From the NCBI RefSeq assembly GCF_004358165.1, contig NZ_SMTG01000004.1:434001-498000 (forward strand): a DNA stretch of 64,000 nt. The letters run 5' to 3'. The notes below the pieces were generated by a model. That model was not told where the DNA came from. It did not search any database and was given only the letters and a program-made list of their open reading frames with translations. Position 1 is the first letter of the stretch, and every line of letters begins with the position of its first letter. Positions 26,586-36,800 of this stretch are shown here, piece after piece. This stretch comes from Luteimonas terrae (GTDB taxonomy: Bacteria > Pseudomonadota > Gammaproteobacteria > Xanthomonadales > Xanthomonadaceae). The position numbers and the translations under genes were made by a program.

Positions 26586-26618
26586 GACCCTAGGCACGCC
26601 ACGGCGCGTCCGACAGCT
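26586..26618 (-). promoter_or_regulatory. Promoter-like motif of lipase 3
   Basis: Minus strand AGCTGTCGG, 16 bases, CTAGGGTC, ending 27 bases before ATG 26559. A perfect palindrome (AGCTGGGG CTGA CCCCAGCT, 26615-26634) overlaps its upstream half and could be an operator or a weak terminator hairpin. Confidence 0.45.
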
Positions 26619-26667
26619 GGGGCTGACCCCAGCTCCTGCATGCCACGCATTCAGAACGCGCGTCGAT

Positions 26668-27732
26668 TCAACGGTCCGGACTGCACTGGGACGCCTGCTC
26701 GCGCTGCGCGACGCGCTCCGACTCGGCGACCTGCGCCTGCTGGAACATCCGCCCGAACCGCGTTGCGGCGAACCCGTCCATCGCCGCCTGCAGGGTGCCG
26801 GCGTCCCCGCTGCGTGCCGCTGCGAGCAACTGGTCGACCGGCGACGTCGTCACCGCTTCCGCATCGCGCGGCGGCGCCTTCTCGACCTGCAACGCGCGAT
26901 CCAGCGCGTCGCGCGTCGCCGGTCCGACGACGCCATCGACTTCGAGGCCCTGCGCCTGCTGGAACGCGCGCACCGCTTGACCGGTGCGTGACCCGAAGAC
27001 GCCGTCGGCTTGCAGGGGCACATCGCGCGCGTCGTGATAGCCGAGCCCGGTCAACGTGGCCTGCAATTGGGCGACATCTTCGCCACGCTGTCCGTCGCGC
27101 ATGAGCATTGCGCTTGGAGATGCAGGCGCACGCGTCTCACTGCGCGTCTCGTTGCTTTGCGTGACGCCAAAGCGCGATTCCACGAACTGCGTGTACTGCT
27201 CAAGCAGGGGCATGACCTTGTCGCGCGACAGTGCCAGCCCACCGTAATCGCGTACCGGGCCATCATGGTGGTACTTGTAGATCCAGGACTCGTCCTGTCC
27301 GCGCCGCTGCGCAAGGTTGCGGTTGTCGATGAAATGCGCGACGAGAGCACCTGCCTGGGCGTCGATGTCAAACCGGTTTCGGTCATCGAGACCGTAAGCC
27401 TTGCCCGTGTCGTCGATGAACTGTCCCAGGCCGGAAGCAGAGGTGGTCCCCGCAGCCGCATCCGGGTTGAAGCCGGACTCGACGCGCGCGATCGCAAGCA
27501 CATGCGCGGTCTCACGAGAGCCGAGCCCAGTGGCGCGAGCGGCGTCGACGAGCGCGTCGATCGAGCGTGACTGGACCTCGGGATTTGCGTCGCCCCACAC
27601 GCGCGAATTGCCTGCCATCCGTCCTGCACCTTGCTCGACCGGCTCGAGGTAGTGACTTCTCGGATGCACCTGCGAGGCGCGATAGGCTGCGCCGCGCGGT
27701 TGGATCAGCTCGTCATAGATGTCGTCGGGCAT
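26668..27732 (-). CDS. Lytic transglycosylase with peptidoglycan-binding domain, candidate effector
   Basis: A 354-residue protein with no signal peptide. Residues about 50-190 form an SLT-type (lysozyme-like) domain: catalytic Glu85 in ARVESGFNP, then SGLGQF. Residues about 210-290 form a peptidoglycan-binding domain (GQRGEDVAQLQATL, DGVFGSRTGQAVRAFQ). The last 60 residues are helical and Gln-rich. It lies 30 bases downstream of a lipoprotein gene, the same order as the Xanthomonas citri immunity-effector pair XAC2610-XAC2609, whose effector also joins a wall hydrolase to a PG-binding domain. A complete XVIPCD type IV secretion tail is not evident. Role as an interbacterial toxin is inferred; a prophage or self-lysis enzyme is the alternative. 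Confidence 0.8.
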   Translation of the reverse strand: MPDDIYDELIQPRGAAYRASQVHPRSHYLEPVEQGAGRMAGNSRVWGDANPEVQSRSIDALVDAARATGLGSRETAHVLAIARVESGFNPDAAAGTTSASGLGQFIDDTGKAYGLDDRNRFDIDAQAGALVAHFIDNRNLAQRRGQDESWIYKYHHDGPVRDYGGLALSRDKVMPLLEQYTQFVESRFGVTQSNETRSETRAPASPSAMLMRDGQRGEDVAQLQATLTGLGYHDARDVPLQADGVFGSRTGQAVRAFQQAQGLEVDGVVGPATRDALDRALQVEKAPPRDAEAVTTSPVDQLLAAARSGDAGTLQAAMDGFAATRFGRMFQQAQVAESERVAQREQASQCSPDR

Positions 27733-27762
27733 CCTTGCCTCCTCATCATTGATTGGACCGTC

Positions 27763-28278
27763 TCAGTCGATCGTCACTCGCCTTGTCTCGTCGTACTCGA
27801 TTCTGGGCCGTTGCAGACCGAGCTCCTGCGACACGCGGGCATATCCAGCGTTGTTGGGAGCCAACGAGTCACCTTGTCCCCAGAACGCGGGGACGCTGTC
27901 ATGCATCGGACGACCGGCATGGTCGTAGACGAACACCCACTCGCATACCTTGCAGCCAAGCGGCACTTCGCCGTATTGGACAACGAGGTACTCGTCGCCT
28001 CCCGACGTCTGCGCGCAGCCCAAACCGACCGGGACGTATGACTGCATGCCGCCTGGACGCTCCAGGACGACGCCATCGCTGCGCTGCACGCGAACAACGT
28101 CCCCCTCACCTATCAGGCCGAACTCATGTTGTGTGCATCGGGTCGGCACGCGCGGTGGGGCGTCCGATGCATGGGTCGATGCGACAAGCGCAATCTCGGA
28201 TGCGGCCGGTGTAGAAGGCGCCGCACATGCGGCCAGCGCGATTGCAGCAACAAGCGGGATCGCAGGTGCCAGCTTCAT
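27763..28278 (-). CDS. Lipoprotein, candidate immunity to the transglycosylase
   Basis: A 171-residue lipoprotein: lipobox ALAAC (Cys18), a disordered Ala/Ser segment, then a globular domain with five cysteines after the lipidated one, CEWVFVYDHAGRPMHD and an acidic C-terminus (RIEYDETRRVTID). GGAGA precedes ATG 28278; the longer open frame upstream is not needed. It is the first gene of a two-gene unit with the transglycosylase. A periplasmic inhibitor of that enzyme is the natural inference, as with XAC2610. I recognise no domain with certainty. Confidence 0.7.
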   Translation of the reverse strand: MKLAPAIPLVAAIALAACAAPSTPAASEIALVASTHASDAPPRVPTRCTQHEFGLIGEGDVVRVQRSDGVVLERPGGMQSYVPVGLGCAQTSGGDEYLVVQYGEVPLGCKVCEWVFVYDHAGRPMHDSVPAFWGQGDSLAPNNAGYARVSQELGLQRPRIEYDETRRVTID

Positions 28279-28453
28279 CGCGCTCTCCAGAAGTGAAGCA
28301 GATTCGAGAGCATCCACGGACGAAAGCCCACGTGGGATCGGCTCTGGCGCCGCCCTTGCGTCGGCCGTTGCCGCACATGGAGGTCCGTGCTTATCGCAGG
28401 CCCTCCGACACCGCGCTACTGTGTCCGCCCCACCGGCCCCGGATCCACCTGCC

Positions 28454-30169
<1,716 letters not shown>

Positions 30170-30223
30170 CGGTAGCATCGCCTCCGGATATTCTCCGCCG
30201 CCTCATTCGAAGGACTGGCGGAC

Positions 30224-30442
30224 ATGCGGGGATGGATCGTGGCGGGGCTGGTGGTGCTGGCGGTTTCGGGTGCCGGTCTGCGTGGCCGGGACGATGTGCA
30301 GCCGGCCCTCGCCGACATGACCGTTGACGAGCATGCGCCGGATGCGTTCTCGCGGATGCAGCGGGCGCGCCCTGCCGCAGCGCCTGCGAAGCCTGCCGAA
30401 GCGTCTGCCGCCGAGGTTGCACCGCCTACAGTCGACGACTGA
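30224..30442 (+). CDS. Small secreted or membrane-anchored protein, unknown
   Basis: A 72-residue protein with an N-terminal hydrophobic segment (residues 4-18) and an Ala/Pro-rich, acidic remainder (APDAFSRMQRARPAAAPAKP). A GAAGGA-type ribosome site precedes ATG 30224. Codon use is normal for the genome. I do not recognise it. It sits between ggt and another secreted protein, all rightward. Confidence 0.55.
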   Translation: MRGWIVAGLVVLAVSGAGLRGRDDVQPALADMTVDEHAPDAFSRMQRARPAAAPAKPAEASAAEVAPPTVDD

Positions 30443-30511
30443 TCGTTCCGCGGCGCCCGTCACCGCGGCAGGCCCGATAGACTGCGGACACACCGTTCAC
30501 AGGGATGTCCG

Positions 30512-31558
30512 ATGCGCCTGCTGCCACTGACTGCCGTGCTCGTGCTCGCCTTGCAGGCCACCCCTGCCGATGCACAGGCGCCGTATTCCCGCTTCGGCGA
30601 GGATGCGCCGCCTCAGGCCACGACAGACGAGGCCGCCATGCGCGGCGCGTGGCAGAGCTGGTCGCAGCGCAGCGCGGCCGCACTGGCTGCGACGGGACAG
30701 CCGCGCGAGCTGGCATTCGCCGCCGTGCTGCATGGAATGGCCGATGCCCCGCCACCGGATCCGGATGGCGACACGCCCTCGCGCCCGGTCACACCGGACC
30801 CGCAGACCGCCGCCTGGCGGCGCGACGCCGCGGCGCGTGCCGGCAACGACGTGCTGGCCAACACCCTGCTCGCCTACGGCAGCGACGAGGCGACCCGGTT
30901 GCGCGCCGCGCAGCGTTGGCTGGGCGCAGATCCGCAGAATCTCGCGCCGCTGTTGATGCGCGGTGGCAATGCCGACGTGCTGCTGTCCGACGCGCGCACC
31001 GCGACGCGGTTCGACCTGGGCATGCTCGAACAGGTGCGCTGGATGAAGGCCGCCCTGTTGCGCACGCTGCCGACCGCATCCGAGCGTGCCGCGTTCGCCG
31101 ACGCGGGTGACTTCGTGGCCGAGGAACATGCCGCGATCCAGGCGATGGGTCTGTGGGCGGCGGTTGCGATTCCGGGCCTGCAACCGCTGATGGAAGGCTG
31201 CGACGTCGACGCACTTCGCACCTCGACGTCGCGCGCGCAGGATTGCCGCCACGTCGCCCGGCTGATGGCCGAGCATTCGGACACGCAACTCGGCACGATG
31301 ATCGGACTTGCACTCTCGGAGCGCACCGCGCAAGGCGCCGCCGAACGCGCCGAGGTCCAGGCGCGTCGCCGCACGCTGGACTGGCGGAACCTCGAATGGG
31401 GGCGCGCGTCGATGGACCTGCCACGGGACGGCGCACCGCAACTGGTGCGCCTCCTCGCCGACCCGTCGATCCGCACCGAGGCCGACCTCGTCAGCCGGGT
31501 CTTGCAGGAGGCGGGCGTGCCGCTCGAACCGCCGGCGGGCTGGCAGCCACCGCGCTGA
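30512..31558 (+). CDS. Secreted protein of unknown function
   Basis: A 348-residue exported protein with a clear signal peptide ending ADAQ at about residue 22. The mature part is Ala/Arg-rich and mostly helical by composition, with Asp/Pro-rich loops (DAPPPDPDGDTPS). No domain recognised. Length and helical repeats (RAAQRWLGADPQNLAPLLMR) would fit an alpha-solenoid scaffold, but this is a guess. The gene is followed closely by a convergent gene. Confidence 0.65.
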   Translation: MRLLPLTAVLVLALQATPADAQAPYSRFGEDAPPQATTDEAAMRGAWQSWSQRSAAALAATGQPRELAFAAVLHGMADAPPPDPDGDTPSRPVTPDPQTAAWRRDAAARAGNDVLANTLLAYGSDEATRLRAAQRWLGADPQNLAPLLMRGGNADVLLSDARTATRFDLGMLEQVRWMKAALLRTLPTASERAAFADAGDFVAEEHAAIQAMGLWAAVAIPGLQPLMEGCDVDALRTSTSRAQDCRHVARLMAEHSDTQLGTMIGLALSERTAQGAAERAEVQARRRTLDWRNLEWGRASMDLPRDGAPQLVRLLADPSIRTEADLVSRVLQEAGVPLEPPAGWQPPR

Positions 31559-31579
31559 ATCGTCGCGCGGGGCGCCGGT

Positions 31580-32335
31580 TCAGCGCTCCAGCGGATAGAC
31601 CTGCGACACCTCGCAGCGCGCGCCAAACGGCGATACGGCGCCATGGAACGTGTCGAGGCCGGGCATGCCGCCGGTGTTGTCGCGGGTGAACACCACGTGG
31701 TCGCCGGCATTGCCGCAGACCATGCCCAGCCCCATCGCCGAGACCAGCGACATCGACGCGGCGCCCGATTGCATGCTGCAGGAGCCCCGGGTCTCGATGC
31801 GATAGAACCGGTGGCCACCCGAGCGACGCGGTGAAACCTCGACCACGATGCCCTCGGGCGTTTCGTGCCAACCGCGCATCCAGCTGTTGGCGACGCAGTA
31901 GTCGGGCGTGCCGCGGAAGCCGCGTTGCCGCGCACTCGTCACGACCACCGTGTCGAGCGTCTGCATGTCCGCGTGCGCGCGCTTCAGCAGATCGGCATAG
32001 GTGCGCGTGTCGATCACGGCGGTTCCCGCGACCGGACACTCGCGCGTCCCGGAACGCACCACTTCCCCGTCAAGACCGCAGACCCAGCCGGACCAGCCGA
32101 TCACCTGCACGCCTTCGCCCTCGAGAATGCCCGGGCAGGACGCGCCCAGTGCCAGCACATGTCGCCGACCATCGCCGCCGCGGATCGCGAGCGTCCTGTC
32201 GTCGGCCTGGTAGGACTCGGTGATGGTGCGCCCGTCGATGCAGTGTGCGGCGGGAAGCGCCCGCGTTTCGGCCGGGCAGACGCCGGGCAGTGCGGCCAGT
32301 CCGATGGCCAGCGTGGCGTTGCGGAATCCATGCAT
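31580..32335 (-). CDS. Secreted cysteine-containing protein with DUF6491-like N-terminal part
   Basis: A 251-residue exported protein; signal peptide ends near CPAE. Residues about 30-95 (CIDGRTI, DDRTLAIRGG, ASCPGILEG, WVCGLDGEV) resemble the DUF6491 pattern common in Xanthomonadaceae. The remaining part has several more Cys in extracytoplasmic-looking loops (PDYCVANSWMRG, TRGSCSMQSG). ATG 32335 is chosen because it opens directly on the signal peptide. Function unknown. Confidence 0.65.
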   Translation of the reverse strand: MHGFRNATLAIGLAALPGVCPAETRALPAAHCIDGRTITESYQADDRTLAIRGGDGRRHVLALGASCPGILEGEGVQVIGWSGWVCGLDGEVVRSGTRECPVAGTAVIDTRTYADLLKRAHADMQTLDTVVVTSARQRGFRGTPDYCVANSWMRGWHETPEGIVVEVSPRRSGGHRFYRIETRGSCSMQSGAASMSLVSAMGLGMVCGNAGDHVVFTRDNTGGMPGLDTFHGAVSPFGARCEVSQVYPLER

Positions 32336-32486
32336 CCGTGCGTGCTTCCATGTCCATTGCGCGCCGAGGGACGCAGAGCCTAGCAAGCCGGCGCGCCACG
32401 ATGTCACCTCTGGTGGCCGGCGATCGCCAGGCGCAGAATCGCGCCAGCGTCGGCACCGCGTCGGCGCATGGGGACGGAGACATCCG

Positions 32487-33311
32487 ATGCGACATCTGTC
32501 GACCGCCTGCGGCCTGCTGGCCGCGGTGCTGATCGGCTGCGCCAGTGGTCCGGCCGCGGCGCAAGCCTACAACAGCTTCACCCTGGGCGCGGGCTTCACG
32601 CCCGACCCGCAGACCGGCAACGGCGAGACCGGCGGACAGACCCAGGCCACGCGCTTCGGGCCGCAGTGCAGCGGCGTCATCGACAGCACACCCGACCACA
32701 CCATCCGCGTGACCTCGCCGCTGGACCTGCGGCTGTCGGTGGAAAGCACCACCGACTCGACTCTGGTCGTGGTCGGACCGGCCGGCGTGTTCTGCGACGA
32801 CGACAGTGCCGGTCAGCTCGACGCTCAAGTCGATGCGCGACTGACCCCGGGCGACTACGCCGTCTACGTCGGCCATATCGAACAGCCCGGTCGCTACACG
32901 CTGACGCTGACCGAGACAGACGGCGCGCGTGCCTCGGCAACCGGCGACGGCCAGTACGCCAACTTCAGCCTGGGTGCCGGCTTCACGCCCGACCCGCAGG
33001 TCGGCGCCGGCGAAACCGGCGGCAACGTCGAGGCCAGCCGCTACGGTGCGCATTGCAGCGGCATGATCGACACCACGCCCGATCACCGGTTGACGATCAC
33101 CAGCACCGTCGCGCTGCAGCTAAGGGTCGACAGCACCACCGATTCTAGCCTCGTGGTCATCGGACCGGGCAAGGTGCTGTGCGACGACGACGGGGCCGGC
33201 GCGCTCGACGCGCAGGTCGTCGACACCTTCCGGCCGGGCGAGTACGAGATCTACGTCGGCCATCTGGGCCAGGCGGGCACGTACCGGCTGGAGATCAGCG
33301 AGACGAACTGA
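32487..33311 (+). CDS. Exported protein with two tandem PPC-like beta domains
   Basis: A 274-residue exported protein. The N-terminus could be a lipoprotein signal (VLIGC) or a Sec signal cut at AAAQ. The mature part is two copies of an about 115-residue beta-sandwich-like unit. Both contain LGAGFTPDPQ, GETGG, CSG-ID-TPDH, STTDS-LVV-GP, CDDD-AG-LDAQV, PG-Y--YVGH. This resembles PPC (pre-peptidase C-terminal) domains found on secreted proteases, here without any enzyme. The copies are close to 60 percent identical by eye, so the duplication is fairly recent. Confidence 0.75.
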   Translation: MRHLSTACGLLAAVLIGCASGPAAAQAYNSFTLGAGFTPDPQTGNGETGGQTQATRFGPQCSGVIDSTPDHTIRVTSPLDLRLSVESTTDSTLVVVGPAGVFCDDDSAGQLDAQVDARLTPGDYAVYVGHIEQPGRYTLTLTETDGARASATGDGQYANFSLGAGFTPDPQVGAGETGGNVEASRYGAHCSGMIDTTPDHRLTITSTVALQLRVDSTTDSSLVVIGPGKVLCDDDGAGALDAQVVDTFRPGEYEIYVGHLGQAGTYRLEISETN

Positions 33312-33331
33312 CAGCGCGAAACGCGCGGGCG

Positions 33332-33877
33332 TCACTGCACCGGTGACGCCTGCGTCCACAAGACGCGACCGCCGCGTTCCGACGAGAACGCGAAGACGTA
33401 GCGCAGACGGATCGACACCGGATCGACACGCACGTCCGGCCCCTCGCAACGCGGGTCGGAATCGGGGTCGCCGCCGTCGGGAAAGGTGCAGACCGCGGCG
33501 CCGAAATACCGCCAGCGCTGCAGCGCCGCGCGCACGGCCGTCTCGAACGGCGCCGTGGCGGGATCGTCGGGATCGGCACAGTTGTCGCCCTGCTGGTCGA
33601 TGGCAACGTCGGCGATGCCGCCCTCCGCTGTGACCACGAAAGCCGCGCACAGCTGCAGCACACCGCGCAGGGCGGCGCGCGCCGGATAGACGGGGTCGGG
33701 ATCTTCGATCGGCGCCGCCATCAGGAACCGCTGGTTCGTGTCCACCTTGTGCACCTGCGCGAAGGGCGGCAGCACCATCTCGCGTTCCACACGCTGGACG
33801 CGATGGCTGCAGGCGGTCGCGAGCAGCGTCGCGACGACGGCGGCGGTGGTGATCGGCAAGCATCCGTGCGAAACCAT
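33332..33877 (-). CDS. TonB-C-terminal-like lipoprotein
   Basis: A 181-residue lipoprotein with lipobox LATAC. The mature part matches the energy-transducer TonB C-terminal pattern (DPVYPARAALRGVLQLCAAFVVTAEGGIADV followed by FETAVRAALQRWRY). It lacks a transmembrane anchor and Pro-rich linker, so it is unlikely to transduce energy. Such stand-alone domains are common in Xanthomonadaceae and their role is unknown. Asp/Pro-rich loop after the domain. Confidence 0.7.
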   Translation of the reverse strand: MVSHGCLPITTAAVVATLLATACSHRVQRVEREMVLPPFAQVHKVDTNQRFLMAAPIEDPDPVYPARAALRGVLQLCAAFVVTAEGGIADVAIDQQGDNCADPDDPATAPFETAVRAALQRWRYFGAAVCTFPDGGDPDSDPRCEGPDVRVDPVSIRLRYVFAFSSERGGRVLWTQASPVQ

Positions 33878-33967
33878 GTGACATCTCCGTGTCGCCGCGA
33901 CCCGTCGCCGCGATGAAACTTCCGTAGCCTGCCGCGGCCAAGCGCCGCGCCTGCGCAGGCCAGTCGA

Positions 33968-35452
33968 TCAGTCCGCGGGCACCGTGCGTTCGCGCGCCCA
34001 GCTGCGCAGCGCGTCGACCTGCTCGCGCATCATCACCGACAACGGCCGGGTGTCGCGCAACGAGTCGAGCAGCAGCGGTTGCGCCAGCGGCGCGCCGGCG
34101 GCGTGTGCGGCATACAGCGCGGCGACGATGGCCTGTTCGATCTCGGCACCCGAAAAGCCTTCGGCTTCGATCGCCAGCGCCTGCAGGTCGAAGTCTGCAA
34201 GCGTGAACCCGCGACGGGCGAGGTGCACCGAGAACACCTCGGCGCGCACCTCGGCGCTCGGCAGGTCGACGAAGAAGGTTTCGTCGAAGCGGCCCTTGCG
34301 CAGCAGTTCCGGCGGCAGGTCGTGGACCTGGTTGGCGGTCGCGACGAGGAACACCTTGGACTTGCGCTCGGCCATCCAGGTCAGCAGGAAGCCGAGCACG
34401 CGCCGTGAGACGCCGCCGTCGCTGTCGCCGCTGGAGGCCAGGCCCTTCTCGATCTCGTCGATCCACAGCACGCAGGGCGCGAGCTGTTCGGTCGAGGCGA
34501 TGGCCTCGCGCAGGTTGCGCTCGGTCTCGCCGTGGTACTTGTCGTAGAGCGTGCCGAAATCCAGCCGCACCAGCGGCACGCCGAAGCCGCCGGCGATGGC
34601 CTTGGCCAGCAGCGACTTGCCGCAACCCTGCACGCCGAGCAGCAGCACGCCCTTGGGCGGGTCGAGGCCGGGCGGCGCATCGCCTTCGACGAAGACGCGC
34701 CGGCGCTGTTCGACCCAGCGCTTGAGCCGACGCGCACCGGCGACATCGGCAAAGCCCGCCGTGTCGTACTCGTAATGCAGATGCCCGCTCTTGTTGAGCA
34801 GTTCGAACTTCAGCTTGGCCAGCGCCGGCAGGTCGTCGTGCGCGAGTGCGCCGTCGGCGTGGATCAACTGCCGGGTGATCCGGCGCGCGTCGCCCAGCGA
34901 CAGCCCCTGCAGGTTGCGCACGATCTGCCGCACCGCATCGGCGTCGGCCTCGACCCGGCGGCCGCCGTGCTCCTGCTGGTAGGCCGCGGCTTCCTCGCGC
35001 ACGAGTTTCAGCAGGGCATCGGCATCGGGCAGTCGCGGGCGGAAGCGGACGGCCATCGCTTCCAGATCGGCCGGCAGTTCGACCTTGTGGCCGACCAGCA
35101 CGATCACGTGCGGCAGGCAGTGACGCCGCTGGATCAGATCACGCAGCTGGCGCTGGGTACCGGCGTAGCCGAGATAGGGATGGAAATCGAGCAGCAGGTA
35201 GATGCCGCGCTGGTCCGCATCGCGGATCGCGGCGAGCGTGTTGCTGGCATCGGCGGCGGTGTCGGTCTCCGACTCGCCGTCCAGATCGATGCGGCGCAGG
35301 CCTTCGGTGATCGTCCAGCGGTACAGCGCGCGCCAGACCTGCAGCAGCGATTGCCGGAACAGTTCGACCACGCGCGGTTCGTCAGGGGTTTCGACGACCA
35401 CCAGGGGCGTGTTGGCCCGGATCAGCGCGGCCAGGTCCTGCAGTTCGCTCAT
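33968..35452 (-). CDS. AAA family ATPase, Ycf46-like
   Basis: A 494-residue cytoplasmic ATPase. Residues 1-220 form the Ycf46-type N-terminal domain (APPROX. LIRANTPLVVVETPDE, YLLLDFHPYLG). The AAA domain follows with Walker A GVQGCGKS, Walker B VLWIDEIEKG, sensor 1 VATANQ and arginine-finger region RKGRFDE. Its best relatives by pattern are the Ycf46/FtsH-class ATPases of unknown substrate, linked in cyanobacteria to CO2 use. ATG 35452 is chosen because it starts the conserved domain; the frame is open further upstream across the divergent ParA promoter. Confidence 0.82.
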   Translation of the reverse strand: MSELQDLAALIRANTPLVVVETPDEPRVVELFRQSLLQVWRALYRWTITEGLRRIDLDGESETDTAADASNTLAAIRDADQRGIYLLLDFHPYLGYAGTQRQLRDLIQRRHCLPHVIVLVGHKVELPADLEAMAVRFRPRLPDADALLKLVREEAAAYQQEHGGRRVEADADAVRQIVRNLQGLSLGDARRITRQLIHADGALAHDDLPALAKLKFELLNKSGHLHYEYDTAGFADVAGARRLKRWVEQRRRVFVEGDAPPGLDPPKGVLLLGVQGCGKSLLAKAIAGGFGVPLVRLDFGTLYDKYHGETERNLREAIASTEQLAPCVLWIDEIEKGLASSGDSDGGVSRRVLGFLLTWMAERKSKVFLVATANQVHDLPPELLRKGRFDETFFVDLPSAEVRAEVFSVHLARRGFTLADFDLQALAIEAEGFSGAEIEQAIVAALYAAHAAGAPLAQPLLLDSLRDTRPLSVMMREQVDALRSWARERTVPAD

Positions 35453-35576
35453 CGGGCGTCGCGCTCGGGTTCGAAGGTGTTGGAACGCCGATGTTAAACG
35501 GGCGACGCGGGCCGCGGTCGCCGTTGTCCGGCGGAGCGGTGTACGCTCGGTTGCGCGAACCGATCCGGAGACTTCG

Positions 35577-36209
35577 ATGAAGACGGTACTGGTGGCCAGC
35601 TCCAAGGGCGGCGTCGGCAAGACCACGATCGCCACCCATCTCGCCGCGCATGCCACGCTCGATGGCGAGTCGACGGTGCTGATCGATGCTGATCCGCAGC
35701 ATTCGTCGACGCGCTGGGCCGAGCGTCGCGCCGGCATGGAGGCCGCGGTGCTGCCGATCGACGGCAGTGCGCGCCACAAGAAGGTGCTGGCCTCCATTCC
35801 CGACGGCGCGACGCGTCTGGTCGTCGACGGCGCGGCCGGTGCGATGGCCGACGACCTCGACGCCTATCTCGAAATCGCCGACGCCGTGGTCGTGCCGGTG
35901 CTGCCCTCGGCGCTCGACATCGACGCGACGGTGGGCTTCCTCAATACCCTGGCCAAGCACCCGCGCGTGCGTCGCGGGCAGACCCGCGTGGGCCTGGTCG
36001 CCAACCGCCTGCGCCCGCATACCAACGCCTCGCAGCAGGCGCTGGCGCTGCTGGAACAGTGGCCGTATCCGGTGGTCGCGCAGCTGCGTGACAGCCAGGC
36101 CTACGTGATGCTGGTCGGGCTGGGCAAGAGCCTGTTCGACTACCATTCGGCGCAGGTGCGCGACCATCAGGACGACTGGGCGCCGCTGCTGAAATGGCTG
36201 CGCAAGTAG
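35577..36209 (+). CDS. ParA/MinD-type P-loop ATPase
   Basis: A 210-residue deviant-Walker ATPase. KGGVGKTT (residues 10-17) is the ParA signature, DADPQHS the switch, and VVDGAAGAMADD the Walker B region. No ParB gene or plasmid function is adjacent, so this is an orphan ParA, which often position protein cargo such as chemoreceptor or secretion complexes at the cell pole. CCGGAG precedes ATG 35577. Divergent from the AAA ATPase gene. Confidence 0.85.
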   Translation: MKTVLVASSKGGVGKTTIATHLAAHATLDGESTVLIDADPQHSSTRWAERRAGMEAAVLPIDGSARHKKVLASIPDGATRLVVDGAAGAMADDLDAYLEIADAVVVPVLPSALDIDATVGFLNTLAKHPRVRRGQTRVGLVANRLRPHTNASQQALALLEQWPYPVVAQLRDSQAYVMLVGLGKSLFDYHSAQVRDHQDDWAPLLKWLRK

Positions 36210-36286
36210 CACGTCGCGTGCGGCGTTCACCGTATCCGAACGCCGTATCCGCCATCTAAGCCACCACACGAGGCCGACGACCGTCC

Positions 36287-36763
36287 ATGCGCGAACTGAT
36301 CCTGCTCCGCCACGCCCACGCCGATCCTGCCCTGCCGGACCAGGCCGACATCGATCGGCCGCTGTCGGCCGAAGGCCTGGCGGAGGCGGAGTCGGCCGGC
36401 CGCTGGCTGCGCGAGCAGAACCTCGTGCCCGACTGCGCGCTGTGTTCGCCTTCGCGTCGCACACGCGAGACGCTCGAAGCGGTGCTGGGCGTGATCGGCT
36501 ATGTCGACCAGCGCCTGGAACCTACGGTCTACGACGCAACCCCCGGCACGCTGGCTGCCCTGCTCGACGAGCATCGCGAGACCGGCCGCCTGTTGCTGGT
36601 CGGCCACAACCCCGGTCTCGAACGCCTGGTCGCGCTGCTGCACAGCGGCCAGACCGGCGAGTACCGAGGCATGCCGCCGGGCGGCATCGCGGTGCTGTCG
36701 CTGCCCGATGGCGCGGCTGTCGAACCGGCGGTGGCGTCGCTGTCGGCGTTCTGGTGGCCGTAG
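36287..36763 (+). CDS. sixA: Phosphohistidine phosphatase SixA
   Basis: A 158-residue histidine phosphatase. The catalytic RHA motif is LLRHAHAD (Arg8, His9) and the second conserved His is in LLVGHNPGLE. Length and the absence of a signal peptide fit SixA, which removes phosphate from phosphohistidine in phosphorelay or PTS proteins. Conserved SPSRRTRETLE is present. Confidence 0.9.
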   Translation: MRELILLRHAHADPALPDQADIDRPLSAEGLAEAESAGRWLREQNLVPDCALCSPSRRTRETLEAVLGVIGYVDQRLEPTVYDATPGTLAALLDEHRETGRLLLVGHNPGLERLVALLHSGQTGEYRGMPPGGIAVLSLPDGAAVEPAVASLSAFWWP

Positions 36764-36800
36764 CCGTACCGGCGCTCGCCCGCTGTCCGCCGTACCGTCC

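Noticed and set aside
26668-26860. Full XVIPCD secretion tail on the transglycosylase
   Set aside because: The C-terminus is Gln-rich and helical, but the GLxRIDHV-type and DPAH motifs are absent.
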